Shown here: one piece after another, positions 36,901 through 47,697 of the stretch
Position numbering within the stretch: position 1 is the first letter of the stretch
Layout of the letters: each line of letters starts with the position of its first letter
Source: Imbricaverruca yamaguchii
Taxonomy: Eukaryota > Arthropoda > Thecostraca > Neoverrucidae
Reading direction: 5' to 3'
Assembly (NCBI GenBank): GCA_034440575.1
Contig: JAOTOL010001642.1
Span: forward strand, 496,001-560,000
Length of the DNA stretch: 64,000 bases
Notes under the pieces: model-generated
The model's database searches: none
The model's input: the letters and a program-made list of their open reading frames with translations, nothing else
Told to the model about the DNA's origin: nothing
Position numbers and translations under genes: made by a program

Positions 36901-39900
36901 ATAACGTGTCCCACCAACGTATTGGTGGCCATTTCAAAATTGAACCGTATCGGCGAGTGTGTGTCTGTGCGTGTGCGTGCGCGCGCCTGTGCCCGTGCGC
37001 ACTCGTCTGCCTTCGTGCTTGGGAGCCTGTGTTCTGTCGTAATTGGCCTTGGCGTCCGGGGGGGGGGGGGGTTATTGGACGCTATATGACCAACGCAGTC
37101 CATGCGCCTCTAATCACAAATAGCCAACTAACCGAGAATGGATTAGCCGAGACGAACTGTTTGCTGCTGTATGACTTGATACCAGAACGGCTGAAGTAAA
37201 CATTCCAGGATAAATAAGTATCCATCCATCGGCGGATGCCCGAACATCTGGGTACAACTGTAGCTATAATCTGCCGGATAAACCCAAATTGAGCAGAATG
37301 TATCGATCGATATCGGGCACGTACCGGGGATGGTGTATTGCCATTGTATCAGGCCTGTTACGATCCGCCAAATCAACCTTGTCAATTCTGGGCACTAAAT
37401 GACCTCTTAGTCGGCGGGCCCTTAAGCCCAAGTAATGAATCAACCTTGTCAATTCGACTATCCCATCGTGTGTCTTGCAGTGGGGTGAGTGTTGTTTGCC
37501 CGACGTGACTGTCGTCACCGTTTTTCCCGCGGCACTGCTCGTACATCCGCCAAATGTCAATTTGGTTCGTAACGTTGACATTTGCTACAATGTGTCGATG
37601 GACGCTCCCATGTCATGTGTTTAAAAAAAGAAGCAACTTGGCTCACTAGGCGTAAATTTCAGTCCTCACTACATCCAGCTGTTATTTTTTTGTATCATTT
37701 CTTCATTCAGCGCTACGGATTTGCAGGATATGTGAGCTCATTGGTGGTACATTGTTAATTTGCAGGCCCACACATCTGAAGACAAGGATCACATAACATG
37801 GGATGAGTACAAGAAATCTGTATACGGCTTCACTGGAGACCTCGAAGATACTGAAGATTCGGCCCACAAACAGATGATGGAACGGGACCATCGGCGCTGG
37901 GGCGCGGCGGATACGGTACGTCAAGTATTGCCCCAAAACATCACAAATTGATGTTGCGTCGCACCTCCATTATCTGGATCAAATTTTAGCTGGTTATTTA
38001 ATTGCCCAATGCATTACTAAATATTCTTGTCAGCATTTTTCACCGTGCCAGACGTCTGTTTTCTGCTGGGCGTTTGCTATCTAATGGCAGTCGGCGGCGG
38101 TTGGCCGGATGCACGGCAAAAGCACGCTATTTGTTGCTGAAAATTCGACTTAATGACGCCGGCTGAACCAGGCGCCACCCGTTGAAAATCATCCATTAAA
38201 AATCAACAGACAATACATTTTCGTCATTAAGCGTTACGAGCTACGGTGAAATCCCAAGTGGGGTGCCTGGGTATATAGCCCAAGTTTATATATGACGACC
38301 CGACCTGGATGTTCTAAGAGACTTCTTATGTTATCGTTTGATTTCCTGGTTTTTCTCTTCTGAATTAGGCCTGCTGTTTGCTTTTATTATTATTTGTACC
38401 AGGCTTCCATAATAATTATCTGACATACCCGCAGCCTTTTTCATTGTCAACGTCAAAGAAGTTGTTTTGTGTCGGTACAGAAGCGTGTGACTTATACGGT
38501 CACCAGCCGCTAGCAGCGGGTGGTTGCGGTCAGTCAACAATTTCTGCGGTCACTTCCGTGATCCCCATAGCATAGGGGTTTTATGTCCGCCTATTTCCTT
38601 CGTTGATATTGTGCCCATGCTCTTCTTGTATTTGTTTTCTTTACCATCAGTCCGCGAGGTGCAAATGGGCGCAAAATGACCAAGGCATTCGACTTGCCCT
38701 AAATGATAAATCTACCACCACCATCGCGAGGTGCAATATGACCCAATTTGGTTCACGCATCCTAAAACGCACATAATAATATATCATCATCGCAAACTGT
38801 CGTACCAAATGGGGAAGAAATGAATTCCGTTTTTTTTCCTTCCCTTGTAGGTTTCAGTCGGTATTAATTAGCCATGATAACTATAAATGGAATGTTGTGC
38901 TCAGTATGTACTGTAGCTCATTTAACTGATTGCAATAATTGGCTGCAGACATCCATATTTAACGTTCCGTTTTTGTTGTGGCGTTCCCTTCATGACGTCA
39001 GTAGACACTGTTGTACGGGCTTGTAACTGTACTCTGTGTCTGAACCAGATTTAATGTAGTGCCACACTTAGTACACATTTAGCACAGGGTACGCTGCCAC
39101 TCTGGAGCTTCGTGAGGTGTATCAGATTGAGATTATGTGGTAGGATTCATAATTACTGCGTGATCACAAACTTGAATCGATGCGCAGAACAAAGCTTGTA
39201 ATAAACGGGGGGGGGGGTGTCCTGCCGCCAGGTGATGATGTTGGCGGTTTCTGGTGTAGATGCCGTGTTCGCGAGTGTTGTACTGAAGGGTGGCGAGTTG
39301 TGTGCCATAGTCCACATGTACAAATATCATGTATCTAGCATATTCACGTTTGTCTCAATGTAGATCCACGAAGCCGTTGATAATGTTTTGACCGGCTGCA
39401 CTTCTTTACAACAGCAAACATCGGCAGCTCAGGTTTTCGCTTCAGCCATGATGTGATGCCAGGCGTACGTTAAGTTAGGGTTGGATCTTGAGCGGTCATG
39501 CGTCCCAATGATGGTTCCAGGATGTTTACAAGGTGGCTCCTTTTTATGTCCGTACAACACCATCACAATGTTCAAAGGTCCTCATCTTCAGCTTTATCGT
39601 ATGTTGAGGGGCCTCGTAATCTCGTCTGACTTGGAGTTCATGTTTGATGTCAAAGTTTTTTCTTAAAGTATAATGCCTGTGTTGTGCCCGCGTGCATCAA
39701 AAGTGAGTTATATTTGTAACGACGTTTTCGCCATTTTCTCCGTTTTCACCACAATTTGATCTGGATAAGTGAGCCATCATAATTGGACTCGGGCCGTCGT
39801 GGAGCCTGCATGTCGCACGGAGTCCGCTCTGAGGCCGTTTCGGATGTTGGGTGGTGCTGACGCAAATAGTTTTCACCCGGGAATCGCGCTGACCTGCCCT

Positions 39901-42900
39901 TCCATGTTGTTGCAGGATAAGGACGGGAATTTGACCCGGAATGAGTTCGCCCACTTCCTGCATCCAGAGGAGGTCGACCACATGAAGGAGATTGTAATAT
40001 TGGAAACCGTCGAAGACATTGACAAGGACAAGGACGGAAAAATCACTGAGAACGAGTACATTGGTAAGACATCTGTTTTGAAACGGCTCATTCTCTTTAT
40101 TGTTACTTGCTTTCACTTGTAGCTTGGTTCTGCCTATTGGTGGTGAATGAATGCATACATGAATGACGCAAGGAATGTAAGCTTATACGGCCCGATAGGC
40201 CCTGAGTATACACGTAGTTAGCTACGTAGTGTAATATTTTAGTGTTATGAAAAGGAGCACTGTGCATATCTACTAAAAACGTGTGCCATTGGTTCACTCC
40301 TCGGTGATTAATTTTACTCAATCATCCCCTCTGAGTATGAGCTTTTAGCGTTTTACCATTGAATATTCAATATAATGATGGTATGGTACGACTCGCTCAG
40401 GGGCCGATCGCCGGTATCTAAGCGTGATATCCATGCGGAATTAAGTGAATATTGTCGGTGAAAGCATTTGTCAGGCTCATTCTCTTTATTGTTGCTTGCT
40501 TTCCTGTTAATCTGATGGGGATTTTTTTCCAGATGTCCATCCAGTTTCGTATGAATTGCGATCTGTCTATTGGCTGTGTATTTGTGCCATTGATATCTAA
40601 CTGGTCACATTAAAATTTAGTTGTATTGTTTAGCTCTATTTGACGACAATCCGCTTCTTTTCGCGCGATTTATTTGGTAATTTTGGTTCCAATGATTTTT
40701 ATAGCGGTGTCACGAGAATCCGGCTATGTAGATGCACACTTATGCACACTTACAATTGTAAAGTTTTCTCAATGGCGATGTCAGGAAGCAAAGTAATTGT
40801 GAAATTGATCAAAACCATTTAGGACTGCGTATTTTACATCGGAAATGTTGTGCATGGATGCACTTAAATTATCCATAATGTTCCAAAGTACCAGTTCATG
40901 TCAATACACGTAATTGCACAACAGTCAATGGCGTATCCAGGAGCCTGATTAAGGGTGGATATTATTTGTTCTTCGTGGTTGGCCATTTTTCGCAGTCAGT
41001 GCTACAAATACCGATTATTTTCCCGTTCCTGTATAATTTCAATACTTGCCATGCATTAGTTGGCCAAGGTGGTTATTAGGAAATGATACTAAGAGGATCC
41101 CGAGAGGCCCAAGTAGCAAGGCTATTACAATTATAGGTCATTGGGGAAATGTCCTGACTCCGCCACTGCATGCCATATATTTCACTCGTTTGTCCCGACT
41201 TCACTTCTCCCTCTTCTTGATCTGCCATTGGCAAAGTGTCACCCTCGTGGCGCCATTCTTTGTAGTGGTTTGAATGGAGTATGTCCTAAATATCTCACCT
41301 ACTGGATCCGCCATTCAGAAAGTCTTCTGGTTCCGCCATTGCTTGTGATGCATTGTTGTCGTTTGCTCCGTATTCACCCCACCATTCCAACTTTACGATC
41401 GTGATGTAAATGGTGCCCGCTGGGGTGTGACCAGGGGTGTGACGTGTGGCCAGATGGCTGGGCTGTGACGTGTGGCCAGACGGCTGGGGTGTGACGTGTG
41501 GCCAGGCGGCTAGGGTGTGACGTGTGGCCAGACAGCTGGGGTGTGACGTGTGGCCAGGCGGCTAGGGTGTGACCAGACGGCTGGGGTGTGACGTGTGACC
41601 AGATGGCTGGGGTGTGACGTGTGACCAGATGGCTGGGTGTGACGTTTGGCCAGACGGCTGGAGTGTGACCTGTGACCAGGCTGCTGGGGTGTAACGTGTG
41701 ACCAGATGGCTGGGCTGTGACGTGTGGCCAGACGGTGGTTGACAGATGGCTGGGCTGTGACGTGTGGCCAGACGGCTGGGGTGTGATCAGATGGCTGGGG
41801 TGTGACGTGTGGCCAGACAGCTTGGGTGTGACGTTTGGCCAGACGGCTGGGGTGTGACCTGTGACCAGGCTGCTGGGGTGTGACGTATGGCCAGACGGCT
41901 GGGGTGTGACGTGTGACCAGATTGCTGAGATGTGACGTGTGACCAGGCTGCTGGCGTGTTCTGACATTGTGTCGTCCTCTCCAGGTGACATGTTCGATGG
42001 CGGAGCTGGAGGCGAGGAGCCAGAGTGGGTTCAGCATGAAAGGGAGCAGTTCAGAAGCTTCCGCGACAAGGATGGAAATGGTTATCTGGATAGCGAAGAG
42101 GTCAGAATAAGTATACATTGCGGCGTTGCTCAAATGTGCATTCAAGGGGTGTCTTACGTGATGCATTCTTTCACATATGTATGGCGCCTATGTGTCTTTC
42201 ACACAAACGGTATGTGATGCACCAAGCACAGGCACACACATCTGAGAGAAATAATCATTCACCAACCGACACCAGTGTTTGTCGGTTTGCTTTTTGCCTG
42301 CATCTGATGTTCGTGTACATCTGATAAAAACGCTGTGATGAAGGTAACAGCCGAAAGATTAGCGAATGCTATTGAGCGTAATATATTAATGTCTGGAGAC
42401 TGGATGGTTTCTCGTTGAATTTAGAGTTGCAATTATGAGTCTTCAGTATTCTTGTATTTTCATGAACTCATGTTGCAGTATGTGTTATTGGGCTGATGTA
42501 TTAAGGTCACTTTACTGCCGCCCCCGCCCCCTCCTCGGGCCGCCGGAGGTCATGGCCTCGTTCACCCGCCCTAGATACGCTAGTACGCTAGTGCACATCC
42601 AATATCTGTGTCACTACACATCCAATAATTCATATCAAATCCGTGCCACTGTGTAGTAACGAAAACCTATTCCACAAGCATTGCTTAGCAGCTAACATAT
42701 AAACATAACCACATTGGAATCGAACTATTCAATGTTGATGACATATATGGAGCTGTCAGCCTTTGCGACAGACGGCACTGCGTGTCGAGTAGTGACGTGA
42801 CGTAATGTCACCCCGACAGGTGTCCGCCTGGATCATCCCTCCCGACTACGACCACTCACTGGCTGAAGCCAAGCACCTCATTCACGAGTCAGACGTCGAC

Positions 42901-43008
42901 AGTGACCAAGAGCTCTCCAAGCAGGAAGTGCTCGACAAGTATGACCTCTTTGTCGGGTCACAGGCAACTGAGTTTGGCGAAGCCCTCTACAAGCATGACG
43001 AGTTTTGA
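30357..43008 (+). CDS. Calumenin (CREC family ER Ca2+-binding protein), seven coding exons
   Basis: Splicing the seven exons listed separately gives 315 codons plus stop, the length of human calumenin, with all phases consistent. The signal peptide is residues 1-17 or 18. The conserved DYDHDAFLG motif is in exon 2. Six EF-hands have loops at 82-93, 118-129, 164-175, 201-212, 242-253 and 278-289. Loop 2 lacks the first Asp and the central Gly ([12 protein letters not shown]) and loop 6 has Gln in place of Gly. FLHPEE, EPEW and [12 protein letters not shown] are family hallmarks, and the protein ends HDEF, the calumenin-type ER-retention signal. CREC proteins bind Ca2+ with low affinity in the ER lumen and secretory path and assist folding and Ca2+ handling. 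Gly at 206 and 247 and acidic coordinating residues suggest loops 1, 3, 4 and 5 bind normally. All six introns are GT-AG. An extra intron probably lies in the 5' UTR. No clear AATAAA is seen just after the stop. Confidence 0.97.
31112..31264 (-). mobile_element. SINE-1, diverged copy in calumenin intron 1
   Basis: On the minus strand it reads the same order as the other two copies: tRNA-like TAGGGACAAGGTGTCC region, B-box-like GCGAGTTCGAGTTCCACC, then GACCAATCGGCGCCAGAGA, GGCGACGCTGTATGAC and GTCGTAAAGCCAACAAC. More diverged than the others, and I cannot read a target duplication. Confidence 0.75.
31268..31285. repeat. Poly(C) run of 18
   Basis: Homopolymer C immediately beside the SINE-1 copy. 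Its length is likely uncertain in the assembly. Confidence 0.9.
33131..33600 (+). mobile_element. SINE-2, near-complete copy in calumenin intron 1
   Basis: The tRNA-like head reads GAGTAGAACAGTGGTTAGAC (A-box) and GACAGGTTCGGGTCGC (B-box). The body has CCCCGGCTGGGAGGGTTAGC and GACGAGCTACCGGGGCGATC, then TCTGCTTAGCAATAGGACTC. The tail is GGGCGCTATATGACCAACGC and AGCCCAAATAACCAACC. The body also occurs at 7,573-7,810, and the tail motif recurs at many places. Confidence 0.82.
33793..33965. repeat. Long A/T homopolymer runs
   Basis: Runs of about 60 A, then mixed T and A runs, then about 45 A. Such structure with ragged edges is typical of poorly resolved homopolymers in an assembly, so base-level accuracy here is doubtful. 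It lies in calumenin intron 1 and affects no exon. Confidence 0.85.
34717..34847 (+). CDS. Calumenin exon 2 (residues 32-75)
   Basis: Acceptor TTTTACAG, donor GTCAGT, ends in phase 2. Encodes a very acidic linker and [18 protein letters not shown]. The split codon completes Ala75. Confidence 0.94.
35471..35512. repeat. Hairpin plus (AC)n run
   Basis: GTGTGTACCA and TGGTACACAC form a 10-bp stem around CAGCCA, and the right arm continues into an AC run. In calumenin intron 2. Confidence 0.7.
35530..35671. repeat. Minisatellite, 28-bp unit, five copies
   Basis: Units read CGTCTCGTTATCGTCGTACG.. or TGTCTTGATATCGTCTTACG.., diverged from one another. In calumenin intron 2. Confidence 0.85.
36481..36601 (+). 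CDS. Calumenin exon 3 (residues 75-115), EF-hand 1
   Basis: Acceptor TATTTCGCAG, donor GTAACT, phase 0 out. The loop [12 protein letters not shown] has all expected ligands. Confidence 0.95.
37073..37129 (+). repeat. SINE-2 tail motif copy
   Basis: GGACGCTATATGACCAACGC then AGTCCATGCGCC and CACAAATAGCCAAC, close to the tail of the 33-kb SINE-2. It follows a G run of 13. In calumenin intron 3. Confidence 0.7.
37389..37445 (+). repeat. SINE-2 tail motif copy
   Basis: GGGCACTAAATGACCTCTTA, GTCGGCGGGCCCTTAAGCCC and AAGTAATGAATCAACC. In calumenin intron 3. Confidence 0.7.
37766..37915 (+). CDS. Calumenin exon 4 (residues 116-165), EF-hand 2
   Basis: Acceptor AATTTGCAG, donor GTACGT, phase 0. 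Contains the degenerate loop [12 protein letters not shown], and the [11 protein letters not shown] helix that precedes EF-hand 3. The intron that follows splits the EF-hand 3 loop after its second residue. Confidence 0.95.
39916..40063 (+). CDS. Calumenin exon 5 (residues 166-215), EF-hands 3 and 4
   Basis: Acceptor TTGTTGCAG, donor GTAAGA, phase 1 out. Completes loop [12 protein letters not shown], then FLHPEE and loop [12 protein letters not shown]. Confidence 0.96.
41419..41957. repeat. Minisatellite, 26-bp unit, about 20 copies, in calumenin intron 5
   Basis: Unit GGTGTGACGTGTGGCCAGAC plus GGCTGG, with variants such as GTGACCAGATGGC. It ends about 25 bp before the exon 6 acceptor. The minus-strand frames of 205 and 218 codons ([20 protein letters not shown] repeats) are artefacts of it. 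Confidence 0.93.
41985..42100 (+). CDS. Calumenin exon 6 (residues 215-253), EF-hand 5
   Basis: Acceptor CCTCTCCAG, donor GTCAGA. Begins GDMF, then [13 protein letters not shown] and loop [12 protein letters not shown]. The intron in front of it is filled up to about 25 bp from the acceptor by a minisatellite. Confidence 0.96.
42820..43008 (+). CDS. Calumenin exon 7 (residues 254-315), EF-hand 6 and HDEF
   Basis: Acceptor CCCCGACAG. Encodes WIIPPDYDH, loop [24 protein letters not shown] and the terminal HDEF. TGA at 43,006-43,008. Confidence 0.97.
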   Translation: MSAWIIPPDYDHSLAEAKHLIHESDVDSDQELSKQEVLDKYDLFVGSQATEFGEALYKHDEF

Positions 43009-43960
43009 AGCAGAGTTCTTCCTGCCACATCTGGGGTATTTGCTTGTTCGCGTTGGCTAAGTCCTGCCAAAGCGTTGCGTTGCTCTGTTCGGTTTGATTT
43101 GTGTAATGCTCTGTTGGCTTTGAATCGTGAAGTGTTTACGACAGTAATGTGCCTGGGTCGCATTTGATCCACCTAGTCGCTGTACATGGGAAGCATTCAT
43201 GTCGTCCGGTATAGCTCAGTAGATTTCGATCTGCTCGTTATAATGCTCTTTCCTCTATGCTCCACACTGACCATTTGAAGTCTACCATGAGCCAGGCGTA
43301 CTTGCACGTGAAGCGCCGGTGTGCGGTGACAATGACGACACATTCACCGCCTGACAGCTAATGTTTTGTACTGCGTGAAGTGAGGAAATATATATGCCTA
43401 GTTTGTAATGACGTGAGAGGGCGGAGCCTGAGCGATTCTTCATATCGTACAAATGCTGCAAAATAGCATGGCGTGGCCCCACGTGGCCGGCTCGACCTCT
43501 CCTCTTTTGCGACTTCCATCAACATTTTCTTTTCGTTTCGTTTGAAGACCTGGTTCCTTCACTCAGAAGATACATGTTTTTGTTTTAGATCGTCAGAAGT
43601 TTTCAACACAACACTCATTAACGTACGCGCATTCTCATTATAGATTATGACAATGCTAAGACATCATTCAGATTATAAAGATAAAGACACACGTTTATGT
43701 TGTCATGCCATGAGACTGCGTAGTCACTGGCGCCAAATGGCCCTGCAGTCGGCGTGCCCTTAAACCGAAGTAATCAACCAGAGACCCGCGTAATCAAGTT
43801 CCGTTTGTGTGTGTGCGTTCGTGATCCCTCAGTGGATGCAATTGTCATCGATAAATAAGCTACGTTGAAAAAAGTATGGTTAAGCCGGCTTATGTGTGAT
43901 CCGGTATTGGGCAAGCAAGATACACCAGGTGAGCGACGCCGGACGGCACGCAGGGAACGA
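43009..43960. other. Calumenin 3' region
   Basis: The 3' UTR must start here, but I find no exact AATAAA in the first kb. A SINE-2 tail motif copy sits at 43,729-43,780. At 43,205-43,245 TATAGCTCAGTAGA resembles a tRNA A-box. Confidence 0.4.
43729..43780 (+). repeat. SINE-2 tail motif copy
   Basis: GGCGCCAAATGGCCCTGCAG, TCGGCGTGCCCTTAAACC and GAAGTAATCAACCA. Confidence 0.7.
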
Positions 43961-43964
43961 GGCG

Positions 43965-45122
43965 TAGAGGACAGGTACACACGGGACGCAGACAGGCGTA
44001 ACGCGGCAGTACGTGTGTGGGGTGGGCATCATTCCGGCCTGCGAGCGGGCTCCCCGGACCACCCGCGACCTGGAGGACAGGTACACACGGGACGCAGACA
44101 GGCGTGACGCGACAGTACGTGTGTGGGGTGGGCACCATCCCGGCCTGCGAGCGGGCTCCCCGGACCACCCGCGACCTGGAGGACAGATACACACGGGACG
44201 CAGACAGGCGTGACGCGGCAGTACGTGTGTGGGGTGGGCACCATCCCGGCCTGGAGCGGCCCCCGGGGGGGCGGCGACTGTGTGGGGTGGGCATCATCCC
44301 GGCCTGCGAGCGGGCTCCCCGGACCACCCGCGACCTGGAGGACAGGTCACACGGGCGCAGACAGGCGTGACGCGCAGTGCGTGTGTGGGGTGCCGCCACC
44401 GCGATGACAGGTACACGGGACGCAGACAGGCGTGACGCGGCAGTACGTGTGTGGGGTGGGCACCATCCCGGCCTGCGAGCGGGCTCCCCGGACCACCCGC
44501 GACCTGGAGGACAGGTACACACGGGACGCAGACAGGCGTGACGCGACAGTACGTGTGTGGGGTGGGCATCATCCCGGCCTGCGAGCGGGCTCCGCCGACC
44601 ACCCGCCACCTGGAGGACAGGTACTCACGGGACGCAGACAGGCGTGACGCGGCAGTACGTGTGTGGGGTGGGCATCATCCCGGCCTGCGAGCGGGCTCCG
44701 CTGGACCACCCGCGACCTGGAGGACAGGTCACACGGGACGCAGACAGGCGTGACGCGCAGTACGTGTGTGGGGTGGGCACCATCCCGGCCTGCGAGCGGG
44801 CTCCCCGGACCACCCGCGACCTGGAGGACAGGTACCACGGGACGCAGGCGGACGCCAGTACGTGTGTGGGCATCATCCCGGCCTGCGAGCGGCTCCGACC
44901 ACCCGCGACCTGGAGGACAGATACACACGGGACGCAGACAGGCGTGACGCGACAGTACGTGTGTGGGGTGGGCACCATCCCGGCCTGCGAGCGGGCTCCC
45001 CGGACCACCCGCGACCTGGAGGACAGGTACACACGGGACGCAGACAGGCGTGACGCGACTGTACGTGGGGTGGGCATCATCCCGGCCTGCGAGCGGACTC
45101 CGCGGACCACCTGCGACCTGGA
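43965..45122. repeat. Minisatellite, 106-bp unit, about 11 copies
   Basis: Each unit contains GGACAGGTACACACGGGACG, CAGACAGGCGTGACGC, CAGTACGTGTGTGGGGTGGG, CATCCCGGCCTGCGAGCGGG and CACCCGCGACCTGGA. Several units carry deletions, near 44,255-44,280, 44,345-44,410 and 44,840-44,900. All frames on both strands are open for long stretches, but the frame shifts from unit to unit because 106 is not a multiple of three, so none is a real protein. Confidence 0.95.
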
Positions 45123-47690
45123 AACGAAGCGGAGGCCCAGCGCCCAGGGCGAGCTGTGAGCGTCCGGGCTCAACTCCGCGCGTGCAGGCGAATGTGTATG
45201 GTGAAAGCTTGGGAAACCCTGAAGGAGGAGGAACGACGCTGCTTGAAGACCGTTTGATCAAAAGGGCAGACTTATTTACTTTTCTTTTTACAAACTTGGA
45301 TATGTCCCTGTCTACCTGGGCACTGCACGACCATTGAAGTTGATGCGCCCCAAAGCCCTAATAACTACTTGTCCCTGTGACCTATTGGAATAGCCTATTG
45401 GAAAGAATCTATAAGCGTACGCATGCGAGTGCGGAGATGATTGTAGCATCTGACTTCAAATTGAGTTATAATTCCGTGACATGAAGGAAATGGAGCAAAA
45501 ATTCGAGAAGCGTTCAATGCTCATCCCCGAGTAGTCTGCAACGACAGCGGTTGTTACAGTTGCAGTGGTGTTTTGCGAAACAAATGGAACGATGTTGTAT
45601 TAACTGCACACTGGCCCTACTACCATGTTTGTGTTCAGAGGAGAAAAAGCACCTCAATGCATAACATATGCATATACCGGGCAAATTACCCCTCCCCTTC
45701 TCCCTGAGCGAATTTGAACCGAGGCAACTCAAAATTAGCTAAACTACGCTAACCCAGCATAACCTATAAAATTATTTCCACTGAAGCTTGGCTGGCGTGG
45801 CAGCGAAGGCGCCTGTATATTTATCGACCTATGAAGTTGCCTCCTGTATGGGACCCAAATGACCCTGTAGTCGGCACGCCCTTAAACTCAAATAATAAAT
45901 CAAAGAAGTTGCCTCCAGCGAACCTAGTATACATCAAAGTAAAGGTATCTTGATCCATTAATGCAATGAACCTTCTGAGAAAGCCGAAAACGATGTTTGG
46001 TAATGGTTTGGGACCGCCTTGATCGTAGGAACAGTATATTCGATGGGCTACGCTTAGCTACCAGTTTTCAAAAGTAATGGGGGTCTCATAGGGATGTAGA
46101 GGTAGTGAGAACCATAGCCGATTGTACAGGTCATGACACGACATTCGTCGCAATGGCTAATCCCTGGCATGCGACAGGTGCCGTTGGTCTGGAAAAAAAG
46201 TGATCACACCCTCGCAGCCACATGTGATGTGGCTGGGTCGTCCGACTCAGAAGAGCTGGCGGCTCCTGGGTGGGGGATGGGGGCTCCAAATCCAGGCTCA
46301 TGTCTCGGCTTCGGGGTGCTCTGGTCGGCCCGACGCCAGGGTCGGGGTGGGGGTTGGGACACTGGCCATGGGTGTGGGGGGGGGGGGGGGAGACACTGGC
46401 TCGAGGGGCGGGTCGTCCCGACGGTGCGAGGTGGGGCGGGAAGAGGATACCACAGGAATGAGGCGGGGTTTCAAAAGTGCATGTGAAGTTCCTAATCTTA
46501 ACTTTTCTGCTGACAAGCGGAGCTGAATTGTAATTCCGAATCCAGTCACCTTAGATTGGTCCAAAATCTGAAAGGGAAATATGCTCAAGTCAATTTAATA
46601 ATTATCCACCGAGAACATTTCCCCGTCCCATTTTGTCGAGGGAGAGGTCCCAAACTCCATACCCTCGAAACTCCAGATCTTCTTTTTATTATTTTTGATT
46701 TCTAAGGCTTCTAATCATCGCAGAACAACGAAGCTAAGACCAGTGTGTTGCTTGGCATGATGTATATCCCAGGGCACCTATGGAATGATTCAGTGATGGA
46801 CTTCACAGTCACCTCTCACATGCTCGATATTCAGCAATATTCCTCAAACTGGTTATCAACGTTTAGCTTTGGACGTTATGAATCTGTCAATACCATGCAT
46901 ACCCCCACCCACAGGTAAACCCACATGCCAAGTCAAAACGTCCCATACGATATCAGTTGGGAAGTTTCCAAAATGTGCGTGATTAAAGACTAACGAATAT
47001 CTGTCTAGTGTTAAAATTAGCGAACACTGATATCAAATTCAGTATCAAGAACGCCTGTTATCAAATTATCCAAACCTATCGCGCATATTGATACGACAAA
47101 GGTCATCCGAGGTTAGCGACCTTGGCTGCCGTGAAAGAAGGAGTTGGCTGATCAAATTGCCAAATTTGATTCGCACGGTCAAATTGTGCCACTGAACCAC
47201 GCAACGTGATATGCCAATATTTACGGCATGCACTCACTCGACTATGACCACGATTTCACTTTTTTTTTAACGGCCAAACGAGCATATCTACTACATGGTG
47301 CTCAGTTATCCGACGCTCTGACAGGACCTGAACAAGTGCCTCAAAAGACGCACAAACAATGTACCATTTGCAACGCCAACTTTCATCGCGGTGCCGTGCG
47401 CCGTTTCGCGCTACACGTGGCAAATCGATCTGCTGGGGAGGGCGGGAGGGGGGGGCATCCGTCCTCTCCAGGCCAGAACTTTTACAGTTGCTTCCCCCGC
47501 AGAGATTAGGGCACGCGGCTTGCCTGTGCGCGCGTGTGTCGTATGGCTCCGTGTATTTACTTGCTTCCCCCACTCGCCGGCAAAACAAGCGCGCATAGCG
47601 CGAAAACACCATCTGTGCGTTTTCGTGGCAAACACACACACACACACCGTGCTGTACTTCTCGTGTCACGTGGCCGTACTTCACCGAGTG
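45123..47690. other. Intergenic, no gene recognised
   Basis: Contains a SINE-2 tail motif at 45,849-45,903 and a poly(G) run at about 46,377-46,391 inside a GC-rich patch at 46,250-46,450. The open frames there are composition-driven. Confidence 0.4.
45849..45903 (+). repeat. SINE-2 tail motif copy
   Basis: GGGACCCAAATGACCCTGTA, GTCGGCACGCCCTTAAACTC and AAATAATAAATCAAA. Confidence 0.7.
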
Positions 47691-47697
47691 TGATGGC

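Noticed and set aside
41374..42166. Minus-strand frames of 205 and 218 codons ([16 protein letters not shown] repeats)
   Set aside because: They are the 26-bp minisatellite in calumenin intron 5 read in shifting frames, and they run antisense across a true exon.
43200..43290. tRNA-like A-box TATAGCTCAGTAGA
   Set aside because: No B-box at the right distance and no folding cloverleaf.
43890..45261. Plus- and minus-strand frames of up to 239 codons
   Set aside because: Translations of the 106-bp array. They jump frame between units and show no start context or signal peptide.
47330..47500. C2H2 zinc-finger exon (CTICNANF...)
   Set aside because: Only the CxxC pair is in place. The His spacing does not fit and the frame continues into GC-rich noise.
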